Source: Gammaproteobacteria bacterium (lineage in GTDB: Bacteria > Pseudomonadota > Gammaproteobacteria > Enterobacterales > Kangiellaceae). From it: a stretch of DNA of 64,000 bases. Under the pieces are notes generated by a model. That model was not told the origin of the DNA, did not search any database, and saw nothing but the letters and a program-made list of their open reading frames with translations. Location of the stretch: positions 16,646-80,645 of the forward strand of contig JABXHQ010000101.1 of assembly GCA_013373545.1 (NCBI GenBank), in the 5' to 3' direction. How positions within the stretch are numbered: the stretch's first letter is position 1; every line of letters begins with the position of its first letter. A program made the position numbers and the translations under genes. Shown here one piece after another: positions 62,509 through 64,000 of the stretch.

Positions 62509-64000
62509 TTAATTGCTGTGTCGCCAAGCGCGAAAACCGGCCGCAGACCATCGGTTAAAGTAGCATGCCTGCCCACCACCGCTGGTCAAGCAACGTGACA
62601 CCATAGTGCTATCAAAAGGCCCATAAACATCAGTGATAATGCCTTGCGAATTTTTTTCCACGCAATGATTGCCATAAGATAGGTCTCGCCAAGTACCGAG
62701 CGGACACGCACGATTTTCGCGGATTGCATAGAACCAATCCGTCGACCAACGCGGTAATTGCGTTGCAACGCCATTAATACTGACAGCAAAAGTAGCTTCA
62801 CAGGCAGCGCCTCCTCCCCATGCAGAACAACGTTCAAGCATCGCGCGCGAGAAAGGTCCGAAGCTGTCGCGTTGATTGCGACACACCATCAAAGTTGCAT
62901 CATATTGCGAGCCATCGGGACAAAACGCAGCCTGTGCATCATTATTTGGTGCGGTCGGCTTAACCCAATAAGCCAGTGTTGAATTCGGTAACTGATAACC
63001 AGCGTAGATATAGCCTGAGCGCTGGTTATGTAATACATGCAAGTACACTTGATTTTCGTTTCCTTGCGTTACTAAACCTTTAACCAGCAGAGGCGTTCCT
63101 TGCGTTAAGACGGTTGCAATTTCTCCACCCGGCGTTCGACGCAAATTTAACCGATCCACTTGAACTTCAACCCAGTCATTAACACTCGGGATCGGATAGT
63201 TGTCAGGTCGCAGTTCAGAAGGTGTTAACCACTCTTTATAGTCGGTTTGGCTTCCCCCCCATAGATAACCACTTTGTCCATCAAGCGTTACTCGATAAAA
63301 ACGTTTTAGAGCTTGATTATCAAATACGACTATATCTTCAACTTGTAATTGTGCACCCGGCTCAATATCACGAATATATTCACCGTTTGGTGTTTGTCTT
63401 AATTTGTTCTGTTTTAATGTTGTTACAAAGCCGCCTACACGAATAAGACCCGCCACGTTATCAAAACACAAAGTGTGTGGATCGTAACGTTTTTGACTGA
63501 TGCCAGCGGTATCGGCTTCGTCTAAACGTAAAACATTATTCGAGTTAAACTGCCCGACACTCACCAAACAGGCGGAGTGTCGAAGATCGGCAACACAATG
63601 CAATTGTTCGCCATCAAATACACAAGCCTGACCATCATGCGTTTGAATAAGTTTTTGATACCAGTCCGACGTATCAGGGCCACCGCCGGGTGGACAGTGA
63701 CTGCCGCCATTCGCCAAGCAAACGACATTGATTGTTGAGGCTTGCTGTTGGTTTGCGACATACGCCTCCCAAGCTTTGCCATCATACTTTTGCGCGAATC
63801 CAATATCATTTCGCGCCCAACGATGATTCGGGTTAGTCCAACGACAGGACGCGCTCGGCCCCCCATTATATTGTGAGTAGGCTTCGCGCGCTCGATTGCG
63901 CCAGGTATTACCATACTGCTGAATACACCACTTGTTTCCGGCGCCACGCCAAGCGGTATAATACTCATCGAGCGAATAAAAAATATTGCTAATAAGCTCC
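62509..64000 (-). CDS. Secreted SH3-like repeat protein, possible cell-wall hydrolase (5' end outside window)
   Basis: The frame is open from the window edge to the stop at 62509 (at least 496 residues); a TTG at 63717 is not the start. The upstream part contains REAYSQYNGGPSASCRW, an AYNGG-type stretch reminiscent of transglycosylases. Then two SH3-like repeats (NKLRQTPNGEYIRDIEPGAQ, LNLRRTPGGEIATVLTQGTP) and two C-terminal modules of the form GPFxxxM-xxRC-xxxGGGxAC. Exported, disulfide-rich and probably peptidoglycan-binding. It is first in the cluster with the M23 peptidase. Confidence 0.78.
   Translation of the reverse strand, partial: ELISNIFYSLDEYYTAWRGAGNKWCIQQYGNTWRNRAREAYSQYNGGPSASCRWTNPNHRWARNDIGFAQKYDGKAWEAYVANQQQASTINVVCLANGGSHCPPGGGPDTSDWYQKLIQTHDGQACVFDGEQLHCVADLRHSACLVSVGQFNSNNVLRLDEADTAGISQKRYDPHTLCFDNVAGLIRVGGFVTTLKQNKLRQTPNGEYIRDIEPGAQLQVEDIVVFDNQALKRFYRVTLDGQSGYLWGGSQTDYKEWLTPSELRPDNYPIPSVNDWVEVQVDRLNLRRTPGGEIATVLTQGTPLLVKGLVTQGNENQVYLHVLHNQRSGYIYAGYQLPNSTLAYWVKPTAPNNDAQAAFCPDGSQYDATLMVCRNQRDSFGPFSRAMLERCSAWGGGAACEATFAVSINGVATQLPRWSTDWFYAIRENRACPLGTWRDLSYGNHCVEKNSQGIITDVYGPFDSTMVSRCLTSGGGQACYFNRWSAAGFRAWRHSN

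Noticed and set aside
1..64000. CRISPR arrays, tRNA/rRNA genes, insertion sequences, prophage or integrase genes
   Set aside because: No direct-repeat/spacer pattern, cloverleaf-like sequence, transposase motif or phage gene was recognised on either strand; a dedicated tRNA scan was not possible.

Overview
The window is a chromosomal segment of a Gram-negative gammaproteobacterium of moderate G+C, probably marine. The evidence is the order hisS-(SDR)-ispG-rodZ-pilW-rlmN-ndk, the order queC-queE-cpoB-pal-tolB-tolA-tolR-tolQ-ybgC-ruvB-ruvA-ruvC-yebC-aspS, a Pst/Pho block with very large PstC and PstA proteins, a general porin, and many c-di-GMP proteins. The gene order resembles Kangiella/Aliikangiella-type Oceanospirillales, but this assignment is an inference. 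No rRNA, tRNA, insertion sequence, integrase or CRISPR array was recognised.

Layout. 1-13 kb: housekeeping on the minus strand (yfgM end, hisS, ispG, rodZ, pilW, rlmN, ndk, queC, queE), interrupted by a plus-strand 1499-residue sensor GGDEF-EAL protein. 13.5-23.6 kb: the Tol-Pal operon, ruvCAB, yebC and aspS, all minus strand. 23.7-29.3 kb: a plus-strand accessory run holding a pepsin-type aspartic protease, a GNAT acetyltransferase, an OphMA/SonM-type peptide alpha-N-methyltransferase, an 82-residue candidate precursor peptide, a TPR-GGDEF protein translationally coupled to that peptide, and an RluA-type pseudouridine synthase. 29.2-32.6 kb: an S9 peptidase, a Sel1 lipoprotein and TesB. 32.6-38.7 kb: a divergent CoA-ester module with three HpcH/HpaI (CitE-like) lyases, an AMP-forming acyl-CoA synthetase and a mesaconyl-CoA hydratase-like double MaoC protein. 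38.7-44.6 kb: a propeller-GGDEF protein, a PLP enzyme and small genes. 44.8-55 kb: the phosphate regulon (pstC, pstA, pstB, phoU, phoB, phoR, pstS) and a divergent porin, with three Pho-box-like promoters of identical geometry. 55-59 kb: a degenerate CsrD-like protein and four small plus-strand genes. 59-64 kb: an envelope/cell-wall cluster of one M23 peptidase with three N-terminal Cys-containing repeats, two anchored proteins of unknown function, and an SH3-like protein that runs off the window.

The most interesting locus is 25.6-28.4 kb. The methyltransferase carries the diagnostic borosin motifs and is followed 14 bases later by a small protein with a helical N-terminus, an acidic linker and a short hydrophobic C-terminus. 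This is the architecture expected of a split borosin (backbone N-methylated RiPP). Its coupling to a diguanylate cyclase, and the protease and acetyltransferase just upstream, are unusual. The CoA-ester module, with three TTGC-N3-GCAA palindromes in its divergent promoter region, is a second possible system.
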